64,000 nucleotides of DNA from Blasia pusilla (taxonomy: Eukaryota; Marchantiophyta; Marchantiopsida; Blasiales), in assembly GCA_050084515.1 (NCBI GenBank), contig CM114274.1, positions 27,714,001 to 27,778,000 of the forward strand. Direction: 5' to 3'. Every line of letters starts with the position of its first letter. Position 1 is the stretch's first letter. Of this stretch, positions 10,769-23,006 are shown piece by piece. The notes beneath the pieces were generated by a model, which saw only the letters and a program-made list of their open reading frames with translations, did no database searches and was not told the origin of the DNA. The position numbers and the translations under genes are program-made.

Positions 10769-12270
10769 GGATTGAACATTCATGAAAATGCCCTCTACCC
10801 CAACACAAGTGGAATAGAAAGTGTTCATTCCTCCTGAAGGTCGTCACAAGCATGCCAAAAAATTTCACTTGTGGAGGCATGCCAACAAGACCAGGCAAGA
10901 GCAATGCTACAGTCTGCAGCATCCCATATCTTCCTCACAAAAGGCATAACAAAAGGAAGGGGGCCGTCGATCTACGAGCTCTATGGCAGGGCGGCTGTGA
11001 GATCTGGTGATGAAAAACTGTATGTGGAAGCCTTCAACCGGTGCGTAGCTGGAACTCCCCTCGAGCAAGACGTACACATTGGTGGGGATATTCGTGGGCG
11101 GGTTTCAAGACGTCCCATACAGATGGTGGTAGAGCAGTCCAAGCGAGACTCGTGGAGACCAGATAAGTATCTTGACTTCAGGGAGGTGAAGAGGCAGCAT
11201 CGAGGAACAAATCCGGTGATTGATTTGGATGAGGAAATTACGCCGCCCAGGTATTCGGGGACCCTCAACCGCTCCCAAACCGTGATGGAGACCCTTCTCC
11301 AAAATCAGTGAATGTCTTATTTCAAAAGCCCTCCGTTGCTGGAAGTTTGCAACATCCTCTCACTCGAGTGGTTCAACAATATGGGATTTCGGTAATGGAG
11401 GTGGATTGCAACCTAAAACGGTGGCATATATCTCGGAGCAACCCAAGACGTGGACCCACCTCTAGGGCAGAATCTCATGGCATTAGGAGAGCATGCGGCA
11501 CTTTCCTAAATAAGAAGTGTACAAGGACTGGACGACCACTACCTGGGTTTTGGGGACTGAAAACCTTTGATCATTTCACGAGGACCGGGGATCAATTGAA
11601 GTACTTCTTCTGCCCAAATGAATCTTGCACTTTTCGGAAGTCTTATCCGGCTATCATTGGAGCTCCGGGGAATACCCCCACGATTTGGCCCATCGCCGCA
11701 GGTACGAACTACACTCAAGACGAAGTGGACAATCTTACAAGTGCCGCTTTCAGACTCGTAGACGGGGGAAGTTCGGAGCATGTTCGCATTACAAAGACCT
11801 TTGCATTTTGTATTCAACCCAAGATTGATGTCAACATGTACCCGGAGAAGATGGATGATCTCAATCCATTATTTCTGTTTGAGTCTAGAAATGGGGTGAA
11901 GAGAAACAAAATGTGTAGGCCAACGGTGGAGAGAGCAAAGCGAATTGCATCAGCTCGGGAGGCAAAAATGGAGATCATCGCCACGAAAGATGTCTTGAGT
12001 GGCAATGGAATAGGAAGGATGTATTGGGTCAGGAACAACACTATAAATTCAAGTGTCACAGGGGTGTATGTGGTGCACATTTGTTGCTTTCCCACATGTT
12101 CTTGTGATGACTTTGTCCAAAGAGAGACAAGTGGCAAAAGGTATTTCCCTTGTAAGCACATGTACTATGTATTGTTGGTAGTTTTAAGAGAGTCGGAGGT
12201 AGGAGTAGGAATCCACCAACCAATTCTGTCCCTCAAAGAAGAGCAAAGTATTTTAAACAAACCACTTTGA
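10769..12270 (+). pseudogene. Mutator-like transposase C-terminal part with SWIM zinc finger
   Basis: After the acceptor at 10768, coding text runs in one frame to 11311 (one internal stop near 10830) and continues at 11308-12270 in another frame, a 320-aa ORF. That ORF has a substrate-recognition-like region (YFFCPNESCTFRKSYPAI) and ends in CSCDDFVQRETSGKRYFPCKHMYYVLLVV, a SWIM zinc finger with the C-x-C...C-x-H pattern at about residues 265-300. SWIM fingers are standard C-terminal domains of MULE transposases. The frame change at 11308-11311 may be a lesion or an unrecognised splice. Stop at 12268-12270; a decayed palindrome follows at about 12450. Confidence 0.65.
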
Positions 12271-14480
12271 GGATGCAAAATGAGGTTTTAGAATGTACTT
12301 TCATTTTTCAAGAACCTTCACTTTTAGCTTGAACTCTATTCAGCCCAGGGCAAATGGTAGATTGTTTCCAGACCTTGGATGGAAAAAGTGATTGGTTCCA
12401 CACTTATGATTCCACTGATTTTTCAGTTTTGTACATTATGTGCAATTTGGAACCGGTCGGACTCAGATGGGTTGCCAAAATATGAAAGAGAAAAAAATAC
12501 TGTGGGACTGCTTAATAATTGAACAAAAAAGTGCAAAAAAAATCACACAAAAAGTTTCTTCTCTTCAACCCAACGGAAACTCTCTTAAAAAAAAAGTATC
12601 TATTTCGGTTGAAGGTAGTTTCCTCTCTCCTCTCTTCCTCTCTTCCTCTCCTCTTACCGCACCTCGATTCAAGGCTTATCATAATAGATGTAGGGTTTTT
12701 GTTTGCACCCGACCAATGGACTTATATGTAAATTGTAAATAAAATGAACGGCTATAAGGAAGAACGGAATGTGAAAAAATTATGACGAGAGGACATGGAA
12801 TGGATATATTACCTAGACTGATTGCTGCCACCATTCTATACATGTTTACTGTTGTGGTTGACCTGACTTTGGGGCATCCCTTACTTGTTCTGTAACAAGG
12901 AGACTCATTGTGTGTTGACCCACGATATTTCTGTTTTAGGTGAGTTGCTTCAGGGATCATGATTACTTTCTCTTGGCAAAAGTGGTTACCTCAAGTGATC
13001 CCACTTAATGTCTTTGATCCATCCTTACTTTCTTTTCTTCGAGCCCTTGATCCAGACTTGGCATGTAAAATTTTCCATCGAGATTCACTGTGGAGGGATA
13101 ACGTGATAGCTTAGGTGCATCATATATGGTGTCATCATCCAATTGAAAAGCATCTATATTTCTATTAAGATGATTGGCAGATAGGCATGGGTACCATAGA
13201 GACAGTCTTATTATGGTTGAGTGTGGTTGGGGTTTTCAACAAGTGCACCATGCATATTTGTCATGATGCTCAAGGTAGGCATAGAGGTATCTCAAGCCCT
13301 GAAATGCAAACTACTTTAGCCCAAACTCACGATGTGATCACTCACATACGTGGATGTACACAATTTGAACTTGAGTGTTGCCATATCAGATTTTCCATAT
13401 CACTAGGTGAGCAAATATGCCTTCCTAGAGAGAGAGAGGAATGTTGGTGGCAGGCTTGGCATGCCCATGTTGTGGAGGCATGCGTAAAGATAGTGCAGTT
13501 TGGAACAAAAAATTGTCTTAGGCATATCGATTGGGATAGCATGGAAGCAAAGCCTAGATCTCTTTCCCTAAACAATATGGACACCATTAGTCGTATGAAT
13601 CATTCAGGATTGATGAGCTCCTCATGCAAATACCTAAAAGTTTTGATAATTTTTTGAGATTTTCAAAACTTGAATTGAGCACTCGTGATTTATGTTAAAT
13701 AAGCATGCAAAAGTATGACTGACACCGAGTCCCAAGAGATTCTAGGAACATCTTGAAATGCACTTCTTTAAGCGTTCAACAGAAGGACACTTATTCAATG
13801 AATGATCTAAAATTAGGTATTTAGCCGATGTACACCATAGAAGTAGCCTAATTGTCCAACACAAGGTGAATTACAGGTATAAGATTATGTGGTGGTCTCC
13901 TTATACTGCTGATAGACAAACACATCCATAAAAATCTACGTGTGTTGTGGTACAAATTATGGGATACAAGAGGGTTTTAAGTACGAATATATATTAATAA
14001 GCAGAATAGTAACATCATGAAACTCTCACTTGATATTAGTACAATACTTGTAGAACTCACTCACTTGTAATTGATTTCAGGTGCCAAAGACTAGGTATAG
14101 TCTTTACTCTCCAAGAGCCCCTCCTTTGTTGATCTACAAACGGGTATGGTACTATATATCAAATATTGAATTCCATGTGTTTTGTGAAATTGGAAATTCA
14201 GAAGTATATTCATTTGATTAGGAAGTTTGATAGGCACTTGAAGTTTGAAGTTGGATATCCGTATGTATCTCATTTAAGTATTTTGTTGGGTTGTTCTTTT
14301 CCTTTATTTTTTATTAGAATTACCATGAAACCACCGATGACCTTCCAAGATCGACTCCCTTTTGGTCATCCAGATTGAGTCTAAGCACACGATTTCAAAT
14401 TATGGCAAAGAGAGCAACTTGTGGCCCGCAAGTTGGGAATTAAGAGAGAGAGGTGTCCTTATAATCAATGAAGAGGGGGG
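12271..14480. other. No gene recognised
   Basis: A diverged palindrome at about 12449-12476 marks the probable end of Mutator-like sequence. The rest is AT-rich with short unrelated frames. The longest, 13187-13657 plus (156 aa), has no recognisable domain. Confidence 0.4.
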
Positions 14481-14489
14481 ACTTATCTA

Positions 14490-15139
14490 TCTCTCCATAG
14501 GGTAGTGGAGCATCTAAAAAAGTTCGACAAGTTTCATCTTTTTCGCATCCCGAAGAGTAGACATGAGTGAGACTCTTCTGATGAGGAGTGGTCCATTCAA
14601 GACCAAGAGTCCTTCAAGAACCAATGTGAGAAAATCATACATAGAGCCCATCTTGATGTAGAGCCTAGCCTACCAGATGACACAAACAAGCGGTTGAATG
14701 TGGATGGTGATATTGATGTTCAAAAAATGTTAAATGATATGTTTACGCAATACGACAACCTCCATGATGATGAGAACCCGAAGGAGGGTTTGAGGACAAC
14801 CTATATGATATTGGGGATGATCCAATGGATCCCATAGACAAATTTGACATGGGAATTGATGATAACCAATGTCCAGAACTTGCACAAGCTTGCAAGCCCC
14901 TGTTTCCTAGGGTAAGGACATCCATTTTAGGATTTGTGATGCTTCTTTTTAATGTTTCCACTTCATATAACTTGCCAAACATTGCAGTTGATGAGATTTT
15001 AAAGCTTCTTGGTAAATTGGTCCTTCCGATAGAAAACAATGTTCCACATAGTTACTATGCAGCCAAAAAGCTTATAGGAAAGCTTGGATTGAGTTACAAC
15101 TCATACCATGCATGTCCCATTGGATGTGTGTTATTCCGC
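14490..15139 (+). pseudogene. CACTA transposase N-terminal fragment
   Basis: Translated text matches the start of En/Spm (CACTA) TNPD-type transposases: SRHE..SSDEEW, a VEPSLPDD region, then at 14825-15139 CPELAQACKPLFPRVRTSILGFV and NVPHSYYAAKKLIGKLGLSYNSYHACPIGCVLFR. The same domain occurs on the minus strand at 27440-27874. It breaks off exactly at the Cys-x-Leu-Phe-Arg motif, where an LTR-like repeat begins at 15140. No catalytic part follows, so it is a fragment. Confidence 0.75.
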
Positions 15140-16006
15140 TGTCGTATAGTAAAATCATTCGTTATGTAAACTCCTCTATCATTAAGTGTTAGAGAGATTT
15201 TTGTTATTATTAAGTAAATTAGCCTAAGAAAATGAAATTCCCATGTTTAAACCTCTTTAGGATAACTCATTTGCACGGGCCCAACTTTTGGAAAAAAAAT
15301 AATAGATAAAAGATGGGATTGGAAAACTAAAGTAGTGGGGTTGGTGCTTTAATAAAACAAAAACAAAAGTAGTCTTGGTTGGTGGCTAGAGTTGGTGGGG
15401 TAGTTTGGAAGATATGAAGGGAGTAAAAGAGGATATTTTGGAAGAGATAAGGGGTAATCTACTTGTGTCAAAATGTGATTGGCTAAGCCTTGAGAGGAAG
15501 CCATGTGGCACAAGATAAGATTAGCCCTATTTCATACTCTTGTGGATCCCTTGTGAGTATATAAAGAGGAGGGACCTTCAACGGTTCATCACCTTCTACT
15601 TCACGTCTTGAGTCTCTCGTGTCACTCTTGAGTGTATGGCTTTGGCATTGCTTGCTCTTCCAATGAGAGTGGATTATCCCTCTTGGGAGAGTAACTTGAC
15701 TTGGTATATTCTTTGAGAGGTTTCTAGAGTGTGGTATGTGTGGAGATGAAAGATTTGTCACCTTAGATGAGTTTAGTCATACTAGAAATAGAGGATGGTT
15801 TGGCTTGTTATTTTCTTAATGAAAGTGAATTACCCCTCTTAGGAGAGCAACTCCGCCAAATCCCATTCTAGAGGAGAATAGAGGATGTTTGTCAAGTATG
15901 GATAGGAGTGAAGCACGAGTTGTGCCGGATTTTTCCTTTCCTTAACCCGTACCACATGAAGATTCTATTTGTACATAGGCACTAGTTCACTCACTATCTA
16001 ATTTAT
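15140..16006 (+). repeat. LTR-like repeat, copy 1
   Basis: About 867 bp, similar over its length to 56979-57837. Both begin TGTCG.ATA.TAAAATCAT and contain a TATA-like box (gtgagtatataaagagg, about 15555-15570) followed by ttcatcacctt(c)tacttcac, as in a retrotransposon LTR with its promoter. Copy 1 begins inside CACTA transposase coding sequence. I could not find a target-site duplication or a primer-binding site, so solo LTR is inferred. Confidence 0.6.
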
Positions 16007-16439
16007 CTGCTTGCTCATTACGAACTCTGAATTAATAACTTCCAGATTTTGATAAGTTTTAGAGCTTTGGAGATGGCATCAAAACTTCTTCAAGCCATTC
16101 TTTTGCCTTATATGCATTTCTTTCATTCAATCTCTATTTTTCTATTTTCCATGTTGAGGAGATTGTGACTCTTATCTATAAGGACTCATGAAGTTGGGGT
16201 TGTATTGTACATAGGTTAGCTATGAATCTACATATCCTTCATCTACAACATTGTGATTGTGACTACTACACCTTGAACATCTCACTCACTTGTTGTTGTT
16301 TGGGGGATTTTAGAGACAGAAATACACCTTGAACATCTCACTTACTCTTTCTGAAATTGGGAAATTTTAGAGAATAAAAAGACTAATATTATCATATAGC
16401 ACTCTGTTGCAAAAAGAAAGTTTTAGTTTTCTCATGAAA

Positions 16440-17291
16440 ACAAAATCACTCACAATAATTATAGTGTGACCCTTGAGAATAACTAATATAGTCATTTGTA
16501 TGACTAAGCTTGTCCAGAAAATAACCAAATCAGTCATTGTATATGACTTATATAGTCGTTAATATAACTATCCTAGTGACAATAGTACCAATGTAGTCAT
16601 TTAAATAACTCATGTCTCCAGCCATTTATCATGAATGAGCTAGTAATCTCCAATCATTTAAAATGACTCAATGAATTAATGCATGACTCAAACAGTTAGA
16701 ACATGACTTATACATGACTCAACCAATCACTTTACGACTCATATAGTCATTTTGAATGACTCGCTTAGTTGGAGTCATAGCATTCACAGACATGTTGAAT
16801 CATACAATATGACTCAACAATTAATGATTATGATAGTCATTTCCACCACGTGTCACAAGAACTACAGACATTCCACTTATACGCGTCGTTGTATGATTGC
16901 ATGAAGACAATGTCCTTTCTCGTGTTATGCCACATGGCCGTATGTGATTTGTTATTCAAATCCTACTCAACATGACATGGCAAGTGTGGTTATGACTTAG
17001 TCATTTATGACACATGTCATTCATTGGTGAAAAATATATCATCCTCATGCCATGTCATACGCGAATGTAGCATAGTGATGTGGCACTCACACGTGGTATA
17101 TTAGTCATATATCAACGACTGAGAAATTAATGACTAGAGTCATTTACCGATCAGGTAGCCCCAATCATTTCGTGTAAATGACTTGGTTTATATGACTCTA
17201 ACGTTCATGAGTCATTCTTAGTCATTTACCACAAAAAATGACTCGACCCAATCATTTATTGGAGTCATAAAAACCAAGATTTCCTCGAGTG
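16440..17291. repeat. CACTA-type subterminal repeat array
   Basis: Dense short repeats of TGACT/AGTCA words in both orientations (for example tatagtcattt, atgactcgac, gagtcataaaaa). The same word type fills 20763-21230 next to a clear CACTA terminus. The right edge reads gatttcctcgagtg; its complement CACTCGAGGAAATC resembles a diverged CACTA terminal repeat. It may be the 3' end of the deletion derivative whose transposase start lies at 14490. Confidence 0.5.
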
Positions 17292-17342
17292 ATTGTTGCT
17301 CGTTTCATTAGTTCAAATAAAGTTAATACCATCTTGTGAGAT

Positions 17343-17930
17343 TCAGCGAGTTTCATCCCTTGCATCAATGGAATGAGTTATTTTACACTTTTTTATTAAC
17401 CCAAATAACCCCTCATACCACTGACTGGCACGCTTCTTTAAGAGTCCAAGAAAGACTCTAAGAAGATCTTCCTCGGATCCTTCTCCATTTGCTTTTGCTA
17501 CATGGGTAAATTCCAGAATAAAGTCATCCGCATCATCTCTCTTGCTTCCTACAAAGGTGGGATATCTCAAGGGTGACTTGCGTGGTTGTGCCATCGGTGC
17601 TTGGATGTCTTCGCTACTGTGAAGGCTTCCATCACCTGATGGGGAAGGCACGTCCCTGCTGGTATTGTTATCCTACTCTTCGTTTGAGCTGTGGTGGTTA
17701 GATTGATCCCACTCCTCTTCTGGGTCGGGCTTCGGTGGTGAATCAGGCGGCGTAGGCAACTTCCTCCTGTCTCGTCTTTGCCAAGTAGGCTTTGGACAAA
17801 GAGGGGAATGGTTCTTCGCGGTGTCCCTGGCAGTCTCCATCCACTTCGCTCTTCTCTTTCTCTTCTTCGTCGTTCAGATCTTTGCTCGCACATTTCAATG
17901 CTTCTTTCCTCATCCATCAAAAAATTCCCA
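17343..17930 (-). pseudogene. Ty3/gypsy gag fragment
   Basis: Minus-strand frames start near 17920 (MDEERSIEMC, Arg/Glu-rich) and shift once into PSPSGDGSLHSSEDIQAPM, then RYPTFVGSKRDDADDFILEFTHVAKANGE and RVFLGLLKKRASQWYEGL. This pattern (PxFxGxxxxDAxxFIxxFxxxAxANGxxExxLLRxFxxxLxxxAxxWYEG) is the gypsy capsid domain. It lies just after the primer-binding site at 18152 and breaks off near 17343, where CACTA-type repeat begins. One frameshift and one stop make it non-functional. Confidence 0.7.
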
Positions 17931-18131
17931 AGATTTTAAATGCCTCACCCCACACACAAGGCTCCACTCCATGGGAATGAAGACTCTTTAGATGAGCTTC
18001 TTAGTTCCATGATACTCTCTGCGCAAGAGGATCCTCCGCCAGTAGTACCCGTCTTTCACCAAATGGGGGTCCAACGAATTGTCCTACCATATCCCACTCT
18101 CTTGCTACCTCTCCTTGCTTGGGAGATCTAG

Positions 18132-18152
18132 TAATCCCCGAAAGCAGTGCCA
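18132..18152 (-). other. Gypsy primer-binding site
   Basis: The minus strand reads TGGCACTGCTTTCGGGGATT, a tRNA 3'-end complement of the TGGC...GGGG type common in gypsy elements. It stands between the LTR and the gag start. Confidence 0.55.
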
Positions 18153-18154
18153 AA

Positions 18155-19698
18155 ATTTCCTTACCTATTTCCTTATGTAATGTACAACTCAAGAAAAAAG
18201 ATACCCTTTCTATCGTAAAGTATTAAGTTTGTTCCCAAGAGACCAGTGTTTCCTGATTAAAGAGAGGCTTTATAAGAATTAACAAGGATAAACTCTATCT
18301 TCACTTAAAACGCTTCGCTAACCCTAATAACTTTAACTTCACAAAAGTAAAGAAAAGATAAGATGATCTTCTTTCCTCATAGAAAAGACTCTTCTCAAGT
18401 GTAGAGAAATACTCTTGTGAATCTGCAATAACAAAGCTCCACAAAGACCTCAAAGAAACCTCAAGAATGGCGGCTCACCCTACTTTCATAACTAAATCTA
18501 TCATGGCAGGTTACTCATTGTCTAACAACTTTCCTACTCTTTTTCCTCATTATCTTATGGGATTTCGAAACTACAAGACTCAACTCTCATCTCTACTGCA
18601 ACCCAATAAGATCCGCGTTTGATTTCGCACATCAGAAAGAATGAGAGAAGACTCTCCTTTACATCAAAGAGTGGAAAGAACTCAGAAGTAGTACAAGCTT
18701 CAAAAAGTAAAAGACTCTTCAGCTTGGATCATCCCCCAACAAAACTCCTTACACCCTCACCAAGACTGTTGGTAAACTTCAAGATACACGGAACAATATT
18801 GAGGAGTTCAAGATACAAGGACAACGATGATCCCTTCTTTTGCTAATTGCTCTTTAAATAGTATTTACAACTCGGATTGCTCTTCCTATAATCTATATTT
18901 CTAAATGATAATCCTAACTCTTTGATTCCAATTCTCCAACCCTCCATCTTCCTAAGACTGTTCATTGTCTTCGCGTTTCCTTTCCGCTCCCTTTTAAACT
19001 GCTGTCACTACCGCGACTCTCCCTTTATGGCTTCCAAAACCAATGCGACTATTCAGTCTTCATAGTCTTCGTACTCTTTGTAGTTCTTCGCAAAGACTCT
19101 TCGTGGTCTTTTTAGTCTTTCTCTTTCTTATCCTATCTTCGCACGAAGACTCTTCGCGGCGGCAGAAGGATAAGAGTCTTTGTTCTTTCCTTAAGCTTTC
19201 TTCCAAGCATTCTCTATCTTTCTATTCCTCTTCTTAATATACCTGTCCACTTTTGTGAAGACTCTTTGACCTCTTTCGCTTCTTCCTCTTCCTTATTTGA
19301 GTTCTTAGTCTTTGCTCTAGAGTCTTCGTTCTTCTTTTCCGGTCTTTGTACAAAGACTATCTCCCATCTTCTTTACAAAGAAGCTTTCCCTCAATCTTTG
19401 TTGACAATCCTTTACAATGTTCTTTCTGCGGTCTTCCTTGCGAAGCATCCGCGCTTCCTCTTCTAACTTCTATTCCTACTTTTATACACCTCTCACTCTT
19501 CCAAGACAGTCCTTAAACTTCTAAAATTTCTTGTCTTCTCATCGGAGTTCTGTCAATTACTCCTCCCACACAATTTCAGTAAAGTAAGACCTTTTACTTC
19601 CAGCAGTGAGTCTTTAGTCTGCACTTCATTAAGACTTTACTATAATTCAGTACAAAAACATCAAAATTTCAAATTTCTCATAAGAGTGGATTATCACA
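18155..19698 (-). repeat. Gypsy LTR between two internal regions
   Basis: On the minus strand the LTR starts TGTGATAATCC (19698), right after a polypurine tract AGTGAGGGGGTA, and ends close to the primer-binding site at 18152. The exact end is uncertain: ATTACA at 18176 or the base before TGGCAC. Length is about 1.5 kb. It contains many aagactctt/aagagtctt words. It has 3'-internal sequence on one side and 5'-internal sequence on the other. Confidence 0.6.
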
Positions 19699-19710
19699 TA
19701 CCCCCTCACT
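19699..19710 (-). other. Polypurine tract of gypsy element
   Basis: AGTGAGGGGGTA on the minus strand lies immediately before TGTGATAATCC, the position and composition expected for the plus-strand primer of a gypsy element. Confidence 0.65.
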
Positions 19711-19918
19711 CAAATTTGAGCCGTCCCGGCCAACATTCTAGCTTATTCTATCTCTTATTCTACATCTAAGGACTCGTGTCATCTGTTAACTCTACAGTTT
19801 CAATATCAAGAGGGGGTCGGCCATGTATGGTTGACGGTCTGTTAGCAAGATTCGGTGTGTTTTTCGTCATTCTCTCCCTCCAATTTTCTACTACCTTCGA
19901 AGAATCTAAATTTTTTTT

Positions 19919-20749
19919 CTACACTCTTACCTCCGAAGGTACAAAAGGCGCTATGGTCCGCTCTTGCAAACACGACGGTTGTGCCACCTCAGGCAATGCA
20001 ATAGTATGTCTTTTCCAATACTGGTCGACATAGGCCAGCTCTTCTGTGATCTGCGTTTCAAAATTCTTAATCGCCTTCGTAATTATGTCTTGGGCTTCTA
20101 CTGGTTCTTGCTGTATTTCTGCCCTAAGTTTTTGCTCTGCTTCCAACACCACAATCTTCGTTGTGACTTGGCTCCACTGTGATATCAAATCACTATTGGT
20201 CTGTTGGTATTCCATGATCATCTTCCCTTTCTTCGCTCTCTCTATCATCATACTCTGAAGACTGGCCTGGAGGAGATCAATTTGCTCTTGCAATTTCTCC
20301 GCGTGCAACAAATATTGTTGTAATTGTACAAAGAGTTGATCTGCCCCATGCTCGATATCCACCGCAAAGCTTTCCCACTGTCAGGCATCACGAGCTTCGT
20401 ACCTCGCTTCTACTGGCTCTGCTTCTGCTCGGTTAAGAGACTTTTTAAGGTCTCCAATTTCAATTTCTTACGCTCGATTCTGGCACTCCATTAACTCGTT
20501 GATCGTTTGCTGCAATTGGACAAGGCGCAAGTTCCTGAGAACTCCTATGTATTCTTGTGCCACCGCATGGTCGGAAAAATTCCTCATCTTTTTTAGTTCT
20601 TTAAGAACTGACTCCCCAACTTCCGAAAATGAAGTCAAATGTCGTAAGATAGTGTGCACAAGTTGCACAACCAAATTGTCTTGCAAATTGGAAGGAACAA
20701 CCGCCCGTTCTACTGCTTCACCAGTTGGCATCTCCGTTGCCTCTTCCAA
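19919..20749 (-). pseudogene. Coiled-coil third ORF of gypsy element
   Basis: Two minus-strand frames, 20749-20468 and 20362-19919, read almost continuously as a Gln/Leu/Glu-rich coiled-coil protein (LFVQLQQYLLHAEKLQEQIDLLQASLQ, then KKGKMIMEYQQTNSDLISQWSQV). Stops near 20468 and 20385 separate them. It is sense-oriented with the LTR and ends about 220 bp before the polypurine tract, the position of an extra ORF after pol. No domain is recognised. Its upstream part is cut off by the CACTA terminus at 20751. Confidence 0.5.
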
Positions 20750-20762
20750 TCACTAGTACAAA

Positions 20763-21230
20763 ACCCCCTCTAGATGACTTAGAAAAATGACTAGATATTA
20801 CTCAAATCGGGCATGTATGACTAAGTAATTACTTAACCAAACTCTAGTAATAAAAATTACTCCTAATCGTATAAGTTATTACTAAAACCGAGGGTAGTCA
20901 TATTTGAGTCTCTTTTTTGCTACTCAACATAGTCACTAAATATGACTTCACCTAGTCATTTTTTATGACTAGGTTAAGTCATAAAAAATGACTAGACGAG
21001 TCATAAAGAATGACTTGTCTAGTTATAAAGAAAGACTGGATGAGTAATAAAGATTGACTAGACAATCCATTAAGAATGACTAGATTCATTAAGAATTGAC
21101 TAGACGAGTCATTATTAATGACTAGGCGAGTCATTACGAGTGACTTCTCAGAGTAATAAAGAATGACTTCATGCATCATAAAAGAATGACTAAGAATCAT
21201 TAAAATGACTTGTCCATGTCATTTAAAATC
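20763..21230. repeat. CACTA subterminal repeats
   Basis: Repeated words of the form gactagacgagtcataaagaatgactt occur in direct and inverted orientation. Such arrays next to the CACTA terminus are the expected binding sites of the TNPA-type protein. Confidence 0.7.
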
Positions 21231-21901
21231 CTATTCACTAACAAAAAATATTCAAATAACAACTATACTAATCATTATGTATGACATATTGCTTTATTTG
21301 TGACAGAAATATGTACATGAAATTGGCATTTTAGTCCATTTTGTATCCATGAATATGAATTACTCCTCCCTACCTATCCTCCCTACACCTATCACCACTT
21401 CTCTTACATCCATGCAATGGAGATGCCATTATGTATCTGTTGTACAGTCCTAATGCTACCAACATCGTGTGAAAACATACAAGCACATTACTCATGTACT
21501 AACCCATCAATGTTGTAGCATCCGATCAGATCAGTTTTTCACAGTAAAAAATCCTTATCTATTGAAAGATACAGCTAGCAAATGTTTCTTATATCCAATT
21601 GTGGCCATAAGTCCAAAGCTAAAAAGTGTATCCATACATCCTAATGAATTATAGTGAAAGATGCTCATCAATGGAAGAACATAAATCTACTTATCAGTGC
21701 AAACTCCCCCTCTGATATTCTCAAAATTGAGACATGAAAATCCAAGTACATCTCAATTGTCACACTCAAAACTGAAACATAAACATCAAGTTCCTCTACT
21801 TATGAGTACAAAAGTTACAAGTATATGGAAATCGCCACACTCAAGAGGGGTGTTAAAGGGAAGGTTTACTAAAAAATTCTACACACGAAGCGAAGGTGCC
21901 C

Positions 21902-23006
21902 CTACTTTTGAGAAGGCATAACAAGATGAGATGGCCATAACACTACACTATCACTGGCATCTCCAACATAAATCTGCAATGGATGGTCAACCATATTTGG
22001 AAATGGCAATACATATTTCTTCTTGCACACCTCTCTCAAATGGAGAACAAAATGCCCATATGGAATGTCACGTCCATGGAAAGTAGAACAACCATCATAC
22101 AAGCTGCCATAACCTACAACCACAGAGGGGTTCTCACGTGATATCAACTGCTGCAACGGAGGCACAACAGATTTCAACACCGGCTTGGTAGCCTCTCGGA
22201 TCCTCTTCCTGAGTGTTGCTCTTCTCACCACCATTGGCTTTTGTAGAAGATCCAAGTGATCCAACTCCATGAGTCCACCACTCCCCAACATCCCTGCGTC
22301 CTCATTCTCGTCTGAAAATACCGTGGCCTCCAAATTGCATCTCCGCGATGTCCTACCTTGGCGTTTGCCTACAATGGCCGGGGCCTCATTTGTGGTCTCT
22401 ACAATCACAATCAACAAGAAACTTTAACTACCCTTTCAAATAGATCATGATTTTCAGCAACTTCAAAGTAAAATGTACAACATCATTCTAAACTCACATA
22501 ACTGAACTCAAAGGGTCACCCGCAAACACAATAGCATTAACCTCTTTTGTGCCTCCCTTTTTCTTTGGACCAGTTGGTGCAATGCCAACAAATGTATCTA
22601 GTCCTCTTACTATATGAGCACCCTTGGAAACCTGGGGAAGAAGTGGAGGCGAAGGCACAATAATGACGAGCTCCGGAGAGGGTACACTCTCCCTTGAAGG
22701 TGGTCCGATGATTGGATAAGGAGAGGATACACTCAACGGCATAGAGGCAAATGCTCCACTAGGAGCAAGGTCTTGATCACTAACTCTATGAGGAGAGGAT
22801 ATAACTCTTGAATTTTCCGATCTCTCCTTGGAACCCCTTATGTCCTCATGGTCCCTTCTCAAGCTCATGGAAATCAATTCCATCAACTTTGTGAAGTTCT
22901 CTTGTTGATTAGCAGCAACAGTCTGTATGCTTGCCTCTAGCACGTCCAAGCTGCTAGAGAATGCGTCCATGCGATCAATTATGTCAATCACAGACTCGAG
23001 CAACAA
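21902..23006 (-). pseudogene. CACTA second-ORF (TNPA-like) remnants
   Basis: Two frames: 22494-23006 (170 aa; helical start LESVIDIIDRMDAFSSSLDVLEASIQTVAANQQENF, then Ser/Pro-rich) and 21902-22417 (171 aa; RRATLRKRIREATKPVLKSVVPPLQQL, then YGHFVLHLREVCKKKYVLPFP). The two may be exons of one gene, since the gap of about 80 bp could be an intron. Position between transposase and terminus matches the second gene of CACTA elements. I do not recognise a conserved domain, so the TNPA label is by position. Confidence 0.35.

Noticed and set aside
13187-13657. 156-aa plus-strand ORF as a host gene
   Set aside because: No motif recognised and it is surrounded by decayed transposon sequence; the length is within chance for this composition.
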